Notes: generated from the letters alone by a model not told the origin. A stretch of 64,000 bases of DNA from Psococerastis gibbosa (GCA_963971405.1 OZ020489.1:34877047-34941046), one strand, 5' to 3'. Shown: positions 10,851 through 22,793, numbered from the stretch's first letter. Numbers and translations are program-made.

Positions 10851-11635
10851 GCACCGTTTCCATGATGATATGGAACGTGGTCTCCCTTGGATCACGGAAA
10901 AATCTATCAGTTTCTATATATTTTTTTATAATCTGCTACTGAAGCTATAAAGAATGATCTATGGAAGTTGTAAAGGGCTACTTCATTCACAATAACAAAG
11001 GGTACTTTCATTTTTTGGTGCTGCCATTTCTCTTTGAACAATGCGTGAAATTCTAGTTCTCCGTTAAGTGCATTAATTAAAAACAATACAAAAACTAAAA
11101 AAAAAAAAAAAAAATACCCTATGATATTGTGTATGAAGCAGTCTTCTACAACTTTCGTATGACAAATCGTTAAATAATTTACGCAGCAGTGCCTTGACCA
11201 ATATCCTCTTAAAGGCGAAAAGTTTTTTTTTTTTGTATTGACATTGCTTTATTGGGGCCTATTCAGATTTCAAGCCCTTTTATTGCGCACATTCCTATAT
11301 ATATACAGTATAGTAGAGCTCTAATTAAGTATTAATTAGCCTATTTATAAAAGTCGGCATATGAGCAAGCCACATGCACGAGATTTGCATGACGGCTTCA
11401 CATAACAATAGACCTGAAATTTATACCTTGAGATAGCCTTGGTATAAACCTAAGTTGCATACCTAGTGTAATAGGCCTACGTTGTATTTATTGATTTGTT
11501 TGAGGTAGGATATGTAGGCCTACAGTATTGTCAGCCCTTCCGATAATAATTTTCCTCTACGGCTTAGCTACCTTAGCTACCCTGTCTGTGCAGTGGCGGT
11601 TTTGAATTTTCAAAGGGGGGGCATTGACAAGACAT

Positions 11636-11735
11636 CAGAAAGAAAGAAAGAATGAAAGAAAGAAAGGAAGAAAATTGTCTTTATTTTCCATGTGTGTGAA
11701 TTTTGGGCCTTTAGGCCCACTCTTACAATCAGACC
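11636..11735 (+). repeat. Family D repeat with GAAA-rich head
   Basis: A (GAAA)n-like tract leads into attgtctttattttccat and a gaattttgggcctttaggccca palindromic block, then actcttacaat. Other copies are at 15377, 28085 and 60210. Confidence 0.7.
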
Positions 11736-11830
11736 CGGCTAGTTTAATACTGGGGGTTTCCCAACACTTTTCACTTTATTTTTTCAGAAGGAGTGTATAG
11801 GTATACTAAAATGTTCCTGTGAACTGTTAA

Positions 11831-11993
11831 GGCGCCCATTCCACATACGTCAATCGTCAATGAAAAATTGAAACAAATATTGAGACATTAAAGACAACAA
11901 GACAACAAAAATTCTGCTACCACGTCAATTTACGTCATTTTTACGTCATTTTTCAATTTTTCATTGACGATTGACGTATGTGGAATGGGCGCC
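11831..11993. mobile_element. PIF/Harbinger-like foldback MITE nested in a hAT-like element
   Basis: Ends GGCGCCCATTCCACATACG and complement, with TAA on both sides (11828-11830, 11994-11996). The interior differs from the 5182 subfamily although the terminal bases are the same. Confidence 0.85.
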
Positions 11994-12311
11994 TAAGGGG
12001 GGCATGGCATGGCCCCATGCCCCCCCCCCCCTTGTAACCGCCAGTGTGTCTGTGCATCTAGATCCACGCATATAGTTTACCTACAGAAATTGAGAACTGG
12101 AAGTAATTGCTTTTTAAACAATTTTCGTTGAGCGTTTCAATTTATAGCCTACACTTCATTGCTATCCATTATTGTTTCATCGTCGAGTTCATTTGTACTC
12201 TCTCTTCTCTTCAAGTTACAACCGGATGATGGCTGGTTGGCAGCAACATATTGCAGCGATGTCTCCAATCTCCGCGATTTTGACATGCCCTCTTCAGCTC
12301 CACATAGGACG

Positions 12312-12660
12312 TTATCCCCAAATCATGTTTAACTTGTTGGAGATATTCGTCTCTCGTGGCCGTCCTCGTCGATTTGCGCCTTCCATGGTCCCCTCAATGA
12401 CGCAGTTGACTATGTTATCATGCCGAAGCAGGTGTCCGAGCCAGCGTGCCCTCCTAGTGGATATGGATGCAACAAGGGTCCTTTTTTCATTTATTTGGGT
12501 TAGGACTTCCTCATTAGTTACATGGTCTTGCCAAGGTATTCTCAAAATGCGGCGATAACACCACATTTCGAATGCTTCTATTTTCTTGACATATTTTTCG
12601 CTTATGCACCATGTTTCACATCCGTGTAGTAGAATGCTCCACACAAGAGACTTAACCATT
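12312..12660 (-). pseudogene. Non-LTR reverse transcriptase C-terminal fragment
   Basis: A 115-codon minus-strand frame contains LLHGCETW, then AFEMWCYRRILRIPW, VTNEEVLTQI and RARWLGHLLRHD, ending in GRPR. These are the ordered landmarks of the region after the reverse transcriptase domain in endonuclease-type non-LTR elements. It is truncated at both ends with no tail visible; a dead copy. Confidence 0.85.
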
Positions 12661-13356
12661 CTTGTCCTCAGTCTGATATTTATATATATTTATATTTGTA
12701 CTCTATGTAGTGAAAAAAACTTTGATTTGGAGTGAGTTATGACGCCCCTCTCCCTCTGGTTCCACCCATAGAGTACTAGTGCAAAAGCTTGAAAATATTT
12801 ACTTTCGTTTACTCAATGCCCACACAAATGGGTATAATATGTTATATGATACTATACCATATACCGTATACTATATATATTATTGTTAATATATGAGTTG
12901 CCTATTAGCAAAAGCAATCCTCTCCATTTTTTTGAGTTTTGAGATATTCGTGCCATTTTTTTTTTATTTGTCAATACTCTATCCGATGAATCAGATATTG
13001 AGACGCAAAAGCAATTCTAATACTATTAAAATTAGTTTTAAAAACTGTAATGTTATACCTCATGGCGTTGCGACACAGCAGTTTTTTGCGGTTTCTGGAC
13101 CTGGGTGGAGAGGATTGCTTTTGCTAATAGGCAACTCATATTATACATTGGGTGCAATTAGAAATAGAAATAGGACAGTAGAATAGGAGTAGAATAAAGG
13201 ACGAATACATGGGGGCAGAGGGTGGTAGCTGCCCCCCAAATTTAGTAAGTCAGGGCTGGATTCGTCCCTCGATGGAATAGAATAGTTCTACCGCCAAATT
13301 CCTCTATAGGCTACTGGGCTGGGTTATTCATTAGAGAAACCCAATATAATAATATA

Positions 13357-13597
13357 TGAAGACGTTGGGGGACAAACCAGAAAGGTAGTGAAAAGTTGAT
13401 TTTTTAGAAATTGAATTTTAAAGTTTAAAGTATTCGTATATCTTCCCCTGTACGTACTGTTTTTTCCCACGCCATTTGTGTAGAACCTTACTTGCTTTTC
13501 TTTGGTTTTGTTATTTAAAACTACGTTAAAAACTGAACAGAATGCCGCCATTATCTCAATTTCGTCCAAAATTGCACCTTTCCCCTGACATCTTCAT
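13357..13597. mobile_element. Foldback MITE with TGAAGACGT ends
   Basis: The left end (tgaagacgttgggggacaaa) and the right end (cccctgacatcttca) are inverted. The interior (aagtttaaagta, ttttttcccacgccatttgt) matches the element at 22961-23451. Confidence 0.7.
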
Positions 13598-13732
13598 ATA
13601 ATTCTTCAAGTTAAAGAGCACAGGCTACCTTCATTTGAGAAAATACATATTAGATGAATTATAGTAGCTAGCAAATGCAAAGTCTATTGTTCTATAAAAG
13701 CATTTTGGCAGCGAACACGACAACATACGCAC

Positions 13733-13789
13733 CTGCTCTGAGTCAAATGGCATTGTAACAGTACCGTACGCAATTAGAAATTTGTATCA
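13733..13789 (-). CDS. Candidate upstream exon of the neprilysin-like gene (short 5'UTR plus 7 codons)
   Basis: On the minus strand a good acceptor (pyrimidine-rich, ending TTTCAG at 13790) is followed by 36 nt. Then comes an ATG in good context (ACA before it) at 13753 and seven codons (MPFDSEQ), ending at a GTGCGT donor at 13732. The phase is 0, which matches the acceptor lying immediately before the ATG of the 8525 exon, so the joined protein would read MPFDSEQ-MSLNKD. A splice acceptor directly abutting an ATG suggests that this Met is internal in at least one transcript. The intron would be 5.2 kb. The evidence is splice signals and phase only; a chance match is possible. Confidence 0.4.
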
Positions 13790-13825
13790 CTGAAACAACA
13801 CAAAATTTCGAGTGAGATACGTCAC

Positions 13826-14008
13826 TTGCCCGAAAGCTCTCGCACCACATTGCCCGGGAGGAAGGGACATACCACTGCTTGGGACTCTGCCAGACAGATA
13901 GTTCCTCCAGAGCCAATGCATATAAAAGATGGCGCGGATGGTTTGGAAGAACGGGCTATGTCCGAAAAGGAGAAGATTGCTAGAGATAAAAGAAAGCGAG
14001 CAAATTAG
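13826..14008 (+). CDS. Unidentified ORF, 60 codons
   Basis: A plus-strand frame of higher GC than its surroundings, charged at the C-terminus (EERAMSEKEKIARDKRKR). It starts 73 bp from the candidate neprilysin start codon on the other strand. I do not recognise a family. It may be chance in a 5' region or a retroelement relic. Confidence 0.15.
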   Translation: MPESSRTTLPGRKGHTTAWDSARQIVPPEPMHIKDGADGLEERAMSEKEKIARDKRKRAN

Positions 14009-14152
14009 TGTTGACGGCGAGCTTCCAGCCCGTAATCTTGCACTGTGTTTACTGTAGACAATTGATTCTGATGGAACGTTACAATCTGTCCAGCCAGCAA
14101 TGCTCTCTCCAGATTATTGTAGCATATAGTTTGTTAACGGCTAGATTACAAA

Positions 14153-14505
14153 CAAGGCCGTAGCTAGGATTTTCTTTTGGAAGGGGGGGGGGGGGTTCAG
14201 AAATATTCATCGGATATTACATAGTAGTTTTTATTTTTCCTCCCAAAATCCGATTCTATCTTGTGTCAAGCCATTTCATTTCGGTGGCGTGGGAAGGGGG
14301 GGGGTGAACCAAGGACGGATACAGGGGGGGGGGGGGGTAGGGAGGGTAGCTGCCCCCCCCAAATTTGGTAAATCTATTGTAAATTAAGTTATTACGCTCT
14401 AATTTAGTCGATCCTACATAAGTTTTTCCTATTTTGACCCTCAGCTACCCCCCCCAAAATGGGCTGGATCCGTCCCTGGGGTGAACTCCCCTAGCTATGG
14501 CCTTG
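14153..14505. mobile_element. hAT-like MITE (outer), perfect 8-bp target duplication
   Basis: Ends CAAGGCCGTAGCTAGG and CCTAGCTATGGCCTTG, flanked by attacaaa (14145-14152, 14506-14513). It is interrupted by the element at 14310-14478. Confidence 0.92.
14310..14478. mobile_element. hAT-like MITE (inner, nested), perfect 8-bp target duplication
   Basis: Ends CAAGGACGGAT and ATCCGTCCCTG, flanked by gggtgaac (14302-14309, 14479-14486), which belongs to the outer element. G and C runs lie just inside the ends. Confidence 0.93.
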
Positions 14506-14540
14506 ATTACAAACAGCGACTATGATATATGAAGTACTAG

Positions 14541-14817
14541 TAATGTCCTGAAGGACATTTTAAGAACCTAGGCCTACTTGTTGTGGTCCGTAGGTGTACG
14601 TCCCTTGTCCAATGCCAACGACCCCATGGATTTCGGACATTATTTGTAGACCTATTGTTTCCGTATGCATTTTTGGTCCTTGGCAAACTCTTATACGTCC
14701 TCTATTAATGTCAACCTACACCGGCTGCAAGCGATAAATGGACAAGCGGAGACAAGCTCACCATTGACGCAATGAAGCAGGCGAAAGGATGACTTAACCA
14801 AGCACAGATACGAGTCG
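14541..14817 (+). repeat. Family B dispersed repeat
   Basis: One of the most complete copies, from gtcctgaaggacat to cacagatacgagtc. Confidence 0.8.
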
Positions 14818-14840
14818 GCTATGATTATATTGTATAATGG

Positions 14841-14941
14841 CAGGACATGTAGAGTTGTGGCTATGGTACAGACTCCGATTTTGACCCGAAAGATTGTTGG
14901 TTTGAGTCCTACATTTGCTACATTTTGCTACTCTTGCTACA
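14841..14941 (+). repeat. SINE-1, tRNA-like head only
   Basis: It begins caggacatgtagagt and contains a diverged B box (GGTTTGAGTCC). The body block is missing. Confidence 0.7.
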
Positions 14942-15227
14942 ATGCTATTTAGTGGTAGGATTTAATTTTATATCCTATGGTAAAGTGGGTAAACTGAGTT
15001 GAAATAGAAATAAAAATAAATTATTTAGATAATAAACATTTTTTTAAATAAACAATTCTCCGTACTTTCTATTTTCCAAATTTATTATTGGGGTATTCAC
15101 TATTTCATTGTAAAGTTGAAGAGCTTATTGAAAGCGTCATATTATATACATTAAGGGTATGAAGTATAAAAGAAAGGTGTAAAATTTGTTTATTTTTTTT
15201 TTAATTTTTTTTTTTTTATAAGAATAT

Positions 15228-15372
15228 TCGCATACAAACAATTCAATGAATGTATCCAAATAACCTCTTCAGTCGCCTCTGTGGGTAATACCTGTGTTGA
15301 GTAGCGACCGATCGCATGATGTGTAGAGACTCGCACAGGTACGAACAAGCTACCGCATTATACCATCGAAGT
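15228..15372 (-). repeat. SINE-2 copy
   Basis: An inverted copy of the family at 56172-56336: cgcatacaaacaattcaatgaatg, the cagtcgcctc block, then the tRNA-like part. Confidence 0.7.
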
Positions 15373-15376
15373 CCTT

Positions 15377-15490
15377 AATGAAAGAAAGAAGAAAGAAAGA
15401 AACCAAGAAAGAAAGAAAGAAAGGAAATTGTCTTTATTTTCCATAAGGGCGAATTTTGGACCTTTCGGCCCACTCTTACAATTAACCCAT
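15377..15490 (+). repeat. Family D repeat with GAAA-rich head
   Basis: Same structure as 11636-11735: (GAAA)n, attgtctttattttccat, then ttttggacctttcggcccac. Confidence 0.7.
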
Positions 15491-15962
15491 TAGTAGATCA
15501 TGTGGTAGGCTATTTTATTTCCAACTTTGTTCTCAATATCTATCTCCTCTGTGGTTTTCCCTTTCCCATAGGATAATGAATACCCCTATTGATTGCACTT
15601 CCGAATGCAAGTTTATCTACGTCAGTTTTATTAAGAAGACTATCCGATAACATGAGTTGGCTACAATAAAAACAATAAATAAAATATAAAAATGAAATAT
15701 AAAGTCAGCCGAACGTCGCGATTTGATGGCTTGGCAGTCACAACAGAAGAAACGCTTCAATGTGAACAAACCAGACTGTCAACAGCTGCTTTATGCAATG
15801 CAACAATATGGCATTCAGAGAGCAACAGCAACACATTGATTTTATTTGCATGGAGTTCGTTGATAAAGTTTCTGAAAAATTCCGGCTATACGGTACTGTT
15901 TGTTTGCCAGCAATGTTTAACAATAGAATAATCACTTATTTGTAGGCGATAAAATTATGGAA

Positions 15963-16060
15963 ACAAGGTGTGTCGTAACTGGATACAAGTACCTATTAGG
16001 TTACTTAGTGAGGTGATTAAATAAGTTAATCGGATACGTCCATTAAGTAGTTTATACCTT
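15963..16060 (+). repeat. SINE-2, 3' part
   Basis: It matches gtcgtaact...acaagtacct...ttacttagtgaggtgatta and the ccattaa end of the family. Confidence 0.6.
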
Positions 16061-16199
16061 TTTTAGAATAAAATAAATAAAATAATAATTTGAATTCAAA
16101 TAAAGTGGGACACCGTTGCCTCATCCATCAAAATAAACCGATCAATTCAAGATGATTTACGCATTTTGTTTAAATTATTTTTTAATACTTTAAAGGGCT

Positions 16200-16417
16200 T
16201 TCTATGGACGTAGTAGTTACCCCTTACCATCGGCTTCATTAATATTCGGACCATTATGAATTAATGTTTCCTAATGAATTTTTGCCACAGGTCAAGGGGT
16301 ACAAGCCTTCGATATTAACCCACACTGGTTACAAGCGATAATGGACAAGCTGAGAGACGCTTACTGTTGACACATTGTTGAACAGGCACCAGTTCGACTT
16401 AATCATGTTCGTGAACA
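16200..16417 (+). repeat. Family B dispersed repeat, diverged
   Basis: The later half aligns (cactggttacaagcgataatggacaagctgagaga, ttcgacttaatcatg); the head is degenerate. Confidence 0.55.
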
Positions 16418-16612
16418 AGTCATTTTGTTAATATTATTACGCCTAGTGCCTTCATCTTTTGATAAAAAAAGTCACTAAAATTCTGAAGACTATATTTCAT
16501 AGTAATATATGCTACAGCATACAGTATATTGTAGAGCGGGCTAAACTAAAAGCTAAAAAATTGTTCAAATTTTGAAAACCCACCCTAGACAATGATATAA
16601 AATGGCTCGAAG

Positions 16613-17373
16613 CAGTAGCGTAAATAACTTTTGCTGCCTCCCCGCAAGACCTTTGGTGCCCCCTACCTCGTCTAATTATTTCATCTTTGTTGTGAGTGAT
16701 TGTCAATAGTATAATGCAAGGTCGTAGCCAGGATTTTTTCGGGGATGGCTGTGACCCTATCTAGTGTAATCTTAATAGGTTATGGCGTTACTCGTAGGCT
16801 ATTTATGATAGCATAGGCACGTAAAATGCTAATTTAGTGGGGAGACAGCCAGACAACATTTTGTAGATACGCGGACTAAATCGTTACCTATGTTACCATT
16901 ACGACGGCTTGGATAAAATAATTTTGCATGTAATCCAATGAGGGAGTCTCCGCCGGGGAAAGAATTGAAAATATAATGTAATATAGTGGGGTGTTACGCA
17001 TTTTAACAGCAGTAAAGTATAAATTGTTGCAAACCTTACAAAGGAATGCTTATTCATGTTGGAGCAAACAGGGGGGCCCGGGGGTCTCCCCCGGAGGAAA
17101 TTTTTTGAAAAAATAGGGCCGAAATATTGGGATTCTACGATTTTTCTCCGCTGCCACTGGTGAAGTGCAGAAAGAAATTTTTTAGTTTTAAACGAGATGA
17201 AGTTCCTAATTTCATAATTATAGTCTACTTGGATAACAAATTGATATTTAATATTTTAATTAATTACGTAGATTTCTAAACTATCTTATTATTTTTGGGA
17301 ACAGAAGTGCGCCCCCAGCAATGCTGCCCCCCCCCCCGCCACGGGGGTTGCGGGGGTGTTATTTACGCCACTG
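16613..17373. mobile_element. hAT-like element, 761 bp
   Basis: Ends are CAGTAGCGTAAATAAC and GTTATTTACGCCACTG, 16-bp inverted repeats. Flanks are gctcgaag (16605-16612) and actcgacg (17374-17381), a 6/8 match. The longest element of this class here, with no transposase frame; it includes a one-ended gtcgtagccagg MITE remnant near 16722. Confidence 0.75.
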
Positions 17374-17466
17374 ACTCGACGATGTTAAATCCTCAATAAG
17401 AGCCAACAAGATAGCATCTGGCGAAACATTTACTACGGAAAAATCCAGCAGAGGTATAGTATCAAT

Positions 17467-17570
17467 GGGCATGTAAAGCAGGCGGTCCCGGGCCTTCCTA
17501 GTTGAGTGTAAGAGAGGGCTTTATAGCCCTAACTCCGCTAGGTTGGCTTAGTAATAGAACAAAAAGTCGT
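17467..17570 (+). repeat. SINE-1, 5'-truncated
   Basis: Contains only the gcatgtaaagcaggcggtcc to aatagaacaaaaag body, the form expected from truncated retroposition. Confidence 0.75.
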
Positions 17571-18052
17571 TATCTTCATTAACAATAAGATGAAAAATTT
17601 ATCTGTGCTGCTTTCGCATTCGCGCTAGAGGGTAACTATTGAGAAAACAACATCTGTTTTCGATGGTCTACTGCAGTTTCCCAAATTCAATATTGTACTG
17701 TAGACTACATAATAAGAAACGTCGCATGGTCTATTAAAGGAAAATTGCGTCTTAACCTATTTTCAGCATTAATTTTCCACTGAAGTGATTTTAGTCTGAT
17801 TCAATTATGCAAGCTTGAATACATTATGAAACCGCAAGCTTTTTAATATTCAAGGTACCAAACGTTGCTAAATTTTGTTATTGTACAAAATAATTACATT
17901 TGTTTATTTTGCACGTTTGCAGTTCATTAGCCAATAGACAAAGGGAGCCAAACGTTCCAAATATTTCCTTTACCAGAACTAGATTTGTCAAGTTTCTTAC
18001 TTTACTTATTGCCCAGTGTCGATTTTAGGGGTAGGCCAAAAGTTCTATTTTT

Positions 18053-18614
18053 GCTTTCCAATTTATACGTAGTATAAGGAAAGCTTTGTGACGGTCGAAA
18101 TTTTCGATTCCGAGATTTCAACGGATTTACACGTTTTAGGGAGCCAGGAACCAAAAAAGTAGTTTTTACGAAATGTCTGTCTGTCTGTTCGTCGATTTCC
18201 GGGAAAACTACTCGGTCGATTTTGATGAAATTGGTTATGTAGGTTCACAAAAATCATACCTCGGGTTCATTTTTTTTATTTGGGGCTAACTCAATTTGGG
18301 GGGGTTTTATTCCCAAAAAACTCCAAAAAAACGTCTAAAAAAAATTATTTCTCAAAAACAGCTCCATCGATTTCTTTTAAATTCACTTATATTGTAGTCG
18401 TCTTTAACGTTGACAAAATGCAGTGGGTCGCTTGCCCCTTGATAGTTTGCTTCTGGGGGTAAAAAAATAAAAATGACTAAATTTTAATGAAAAGTGACTA
18501 AAAAATAATTTTTCTGCGACACCTTTCTATCGATGAATTCTACCATCAGGTATGTTTTATGTGTTAAATTGAGTAACGAAACCGGATATGTTACTTCCCA
18601 AAAAAGTATTTGGT

Positions 18615-18646
<32 letters not shown>

Positions 18647-18902
18647 TGATAGAAAATTCACGCTCAAATGCATTGCGTGCCCTGCCAGTATTGCTGTGTG
18701 GTAATGTGTTGGTCTGACCTATCTAGAATTTACCTCACCACCAGTGACGAGTGATGTCAGGTGGACAACCCCCCCCCCCCCCCCCCCGAGATATCGGAAA
18801 TTTATCCATAGGAAAATTATTTACCATGAAATTACTCATTTTCTCTATCTACTAATTTTGATAAATTGGAAGGCATGTTCGAGTAAACTCGGACCGGTTC
18901 TT
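18053..18902 (+). repeat. Family A repeat, full length
   Basis: From gctttccaatttatacgtag to ggaccggttc, with an A run at about 18619-18646 and a C run at 18771-18787. Small ORFs inside it are by-products of repeat sequence. Confidence 0.9.
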
Positions 18903-18997
18903 TCAACATGCTATAGGAGTACCTATCTGATCTCTTTCAACTTTTTTAAACAGCTAATTAACCATTAAACAATTTTTTTAGGGAGCTATGGTAGCTA

Positions 18998-19285
18998 CAG
19001 GTGCGTAAAGTTGGGGGGGGGGGGGGGCACGGTCCAACTTGCCCCCCCAGCCTCGAGCATTGTAAGACGCGGTTCATACTTCATGGTTCCCTTTGCAGCA
19101 ATATTAACATAAGCATTCATTTTTTAGCTAGGTAAAATCTACAACTATACTTTACAACTATTAAAATGCGTAAAACACTAATATTTTGCTCGTATATATT
19201 AAATTTTTCCTTAAATCCTGCCTGATGACGTCATAAAATCTACTTAGTTTTGCCCCCACCATCATTCTAAAACTTTACGCCTCTG
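18998..19285. mobile_element. hAT-like MITE, perfect 8-bp target duplication
   Basis: Ends CAGGTGCGTAAAGTT and AACTTTACGCCTCTG, flanked by ggtagcta (18990-18997, 19286-19293). A ~14-nt G run follows the left end. Same subfamily as 27144-27398. Confidence 0.92.
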
Positions 19286-19490
19286 GGTAGCTATATAAAC
19301 GATTTAACACACCAACCCGTTTGGAGGCATCAGGCCTGCTCAGGCCTTCGTCTTAACCACAGCTCTATTTGGGATGCTGGAGTCAGCAATATGCCCAATA
19401 TCCGCGTTTTCCCCCTATACTAGTAGGTACGCATAAGGGTTGGGTGGACCCTGACCCGGTGAATAATTATCTGCACATAATTAAATGATG

Positions 19491-19706
19491 TCAGGAGATG
19501 TAGAGTACAGTCTCCAACTTTCACCCGAAAGGTTGTGGTTCGATTCCCACACTCGCTTAATTTTCTGGCCATGCTTCGGAGGGCATGTAAAGTAGGCGGT
19601 CCTGGGTCTTCCTAGTTGAGTGTAAGAGAGGGCTTTATAGCCTTAACTCCGCTAGGTTGGCTTAGTAATAGAACAAAGAAAGTCAATATTTATTTATTTA
19701 TTTAAA
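19491..19706 (+). mobile_element. tRNA-derived SINE (SINE-1)
   Basis: B box GGTTCGATTCC, family body, and (TATT)n tail. Confidence 0.85.
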
Positions 19707-20289
19707 TTACATACTGTACAGGATAAAAATAAAATGTCTATGGGCTGACTCAGATCAGTAATAGAACGCATGGCGCAGCAGAGCAACCCCAACCTTCAAT
19801 TAACCTTGGAGTAAAATGCCTCCCCCTCCCCTAGCAAATTAAATCTTCCCGCTAATTGAATTATTTGATGTTCCTTATTTAATTGTCGTCTGATCTATTT
19901 CAGGAGCAATCCTTTTGCTCCACCAGTTCTGATCTATGAGTAGCTGAATTGCAGGATTACTTATGAATGAATTGTACAATTTTATATATTTTTAAGGCTG
20001 TATATAGGGTAGAATTTGATATAGCCTAAGAAATATACCTGGCCCAGCCAGTTTTCTTGTAACCGGGTTTCTTTGTACGAAAAGAGTTTTACCCGTGTCA
20101 CTTTAAAATTAATTGAGTCGGGGATTCCCCGATTTTTCTCAATATTTTATATCAATTTACAATCTCAGACAACCCTCTTACAACCAAGGTGACATGACAT
20201 GACCTGATTTTGACAATTTTACTTTTATACTTTATTGTCGATTGCTTGTTGTTGATTACTTGATTGTACCTATAATTTAACAGAGATGC

Positions 20290-20502
20290 TTATTTATTTA
20301 TTCAATTGACTTTGACTTTTTGTTCTATTACAAAGCCAACCTAGAACCTAGCGCAGTTAGGGCTATAAAGCCCTCTCTTACACTCAAGTAGGAACACCCG
20401 GGACCGCCTGCTTTACATGCCCCCTGTAGCAAGCGTAGGACTCGAACCAACAACCTTTCGGGTGAAAGTCGGAGTCTGTACCACTATCCTACACGTCCTG
20501 AC
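20290..20502 (-). mobile_element. tRNA-derived SINE (SINE-1)
   Basis: An inverted copy: the (ATTT)n tail lies at the left and the B box reads GGACTCGAACC on the plus strand. Confidence 0.85.
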
Positions 20503-20968
20503 ATTGTGGTGTTCTTTACGTACTAAGCGAGGAGCATTTCAATGGCAACTTTTAAATGATCGGGGTGTTATCAAAAATTTCTTTATTATCGGAGTTATTT
20601 TCTTGTGTATTCAATATTATTTGTGTTTACAAAACAAGTTTTTAGAACCATGAATTCATAATTTGGGTTGGTGTAGGGTCACTTGACAAATTTGATAATA
20701 GAAGCAGATGCATTTCTGCAAAAGCTAGGTTATGCAATGGTGTAATAAATTGTCATTGCATGACAGTACAAACATTGCACCAGCATCATAATGACAATTT
20801 TCATTTAAATCTGAGCTAATAAATAAAATAATGTCTTGTCTTTTTGGAATTCATGTTGTGAACCCCAAGCTCTCCTTGATTGGTCCAAAGACGAGACGTA
20901 CGGTACACAATGTACGTTCCTCTTGTTATTGCTGAGAGGGTGTTGTAGTATGTCATTACATTCTAGTT

Positions 20969-21841
20969 GCTTTCCAATTTATACGTAGTGTAAGGAAAGC
21001 TTTGTGATGGTCGAAATTTTCGATTCCGAGATTTCAACGGATTTACACGTTTTGAGGTCCCAGGAACCCAAAAAAGTGGATTTTACAAAATGTCTGTCTG
21101 TCGGTCGGTCTGTCGGTCTGTCGGTCCAGACCATGTCTGTCTGTTCGTCGATTTCCGGGCAAACTACTCAGTGGATTTGAGTGAAATTTGGCATGTAGGT
21201 TCACAAAAATCATACCTCGGGACCATTTTTTTTTTGGGCTAACTCAATTTGGGGGGGGGGGGGTTTTATTTTCAAAAAACTCCAAAAAACGTCTAAAAAA
21301 ATTATTTCTCAAAAACGGCTCCAACGATTTCTTTTAAATTCTCGTAGATTGTAGTCGTTATTAATGTTGACAAAATGCGGGGGGTCGCTTGCCCCTTGAT
21401 AGTTTGCTTCTGGGGGTAAAAAAATAAAAATAACTAAATTTTAATGAAAAAATGACTAAAAAATGCGAAACCTTTCTATCGATGATTTCTACCTTCAAGC
21501 ATGTTTTAGGTGTTAAATTGAGTAACGAAACCGGATAGGTTGCTTTCCCAAAAAAATATTTGGTTTTGCCCAAAAAAGTATTTTTTGAAAAAAATGATAG
21601 AAAATTCGCGCTCAAATGCATTGCATGCCCTGCCATTATTGCTGTGTGGTAATTAATGTGTTTGTTTGACCTACCGAGAATTTACCTCACTTCCAGTGAC
21701 GTCAGGTGGACAACCCCCCCCCCCCCCCGAGATATCGGAAATTTAACCATAGGAAAAATATTTGCCATAAAATTACTAATTTTCTCTATCTAATAATTTT
21801 GATAAATTGGAAAGCATGTTCGAGTGAACTCGGACCGGTTC
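20969..21841 (+). repeat. Family A repeat, full length
   Basis: All family blocks are present. The (TCTG/TCGG)n tract at 21090-21125 is followed by a duplicated gtctgtctg segment. It ends in cgagtgaactcggaccgg. Confidence 0.88.
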
Positions 21842-22508
21842 TGTTTTTTTTCGCCTAGGCGATTTAGAGCTCGCTATGGGTTGGAATATGTTGCTGAATG
21901 CAGCGCCCTAATCTCTGATAACATCCTTAAAATGCTTTGAGACCATCTCTTAAACTCTTAGAGAAATATTTTTACACTGTCACTGAGGCAGTAGCACAAT
22001 GAATATGACAGAACTACCCGATTTTGACAACTTTATTTTATACTTTCTTGTCGACGACTTGTTGATTACTTTTAGTATAATTTAACAGAAATATATACAT
22101 ATTTATTTTTATCTACCTAATGGATGTTTAGGCTATTTTTCGCCCAATATCTTAAGCCATAAAGCTGTATTTTATTGCTAAAGTCTAGTCAATTTTATCT
22201 ACTCTACCGGTGAGAATAGGTCGCCGGGATGCAGCTAATTAATGGGCTTACAGTTTCCAAATTATCGCTGACTAAATCCCTTAATTGTGAACACATTAGC
22301 TAATTTCAGTTTATGCCGACAGCTTCTCGAGGTACCATCATCGTTCCGTAACTATTGTACGCAGCCTACAAAAAGCGGCCAAAGTTTTAAATAGAATGAA
22401 GAACATTTTCTTTGTTTCTTTCCACCGTATTGGTAGTATTTATTGTAATTTATGTAGCTATGCTACAGTTTTTGCTGGTGAATTTTTTTATTAGGAACCC
22501 GCTGTTAT

Positions 22509-22793
22509 ATGTCCATATGGGAACTATATTGTAATGTAAAATTAACGTTTAAATGTACACACTCACCAGAATCATGGATTGAGTCTCAATTCTGGCGGTT
22601 GAATTTGACCAATTTCAAACGTTTTTGCTTAGTTGTTGGGAGAGAAACATGTATCAAAACACTGGAGAAAATACAAGAGGCGTTGGAAAAACGGAGACAT
22701 TATATTTATCGCGGCGGAAACATGCGCGCGAGGAAACGGATAGATAATCGATTGCTTGAAATGGCGGGAAAATTAAACTTTCCCTTTAGATGA
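22509..22793 (+). CDS. Unidentified ORF, 94 codons
   Basis: A plus-strand frame starting MSIWELYCNVKL and ending with a basic helix-like region (KIQEALEKRRHYIY...RARKRIDNRLLEM). No recognised family, no convincing splice sites and no repeat match seen here. It may be chance. Confidence 0.15.
   Translation: MSIWELYCNVKLTFKCTHSPESWIESQFWRLNLTNFKRFCLVVGRETCIKTLEKIQEALEKRRHYIYRGGNMRARKRIDNRLLEMAGKLNFPFR

Larger units (their letters stand above)
11591..12046. mobile_element. hAT-like element, 456 bp, perfect 8-bp target duplication, with nested insertion
   Basis: Ends are CAGTGGCGGTTTTGAA and TTGTAACCGCCAGTG, flanked by tgtctgtg (11583-11590, 12047-12054). It contains a G run, a family D block (11636-11735) and the foldback MITE at 11831-11993. 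Confidence 0.9.
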
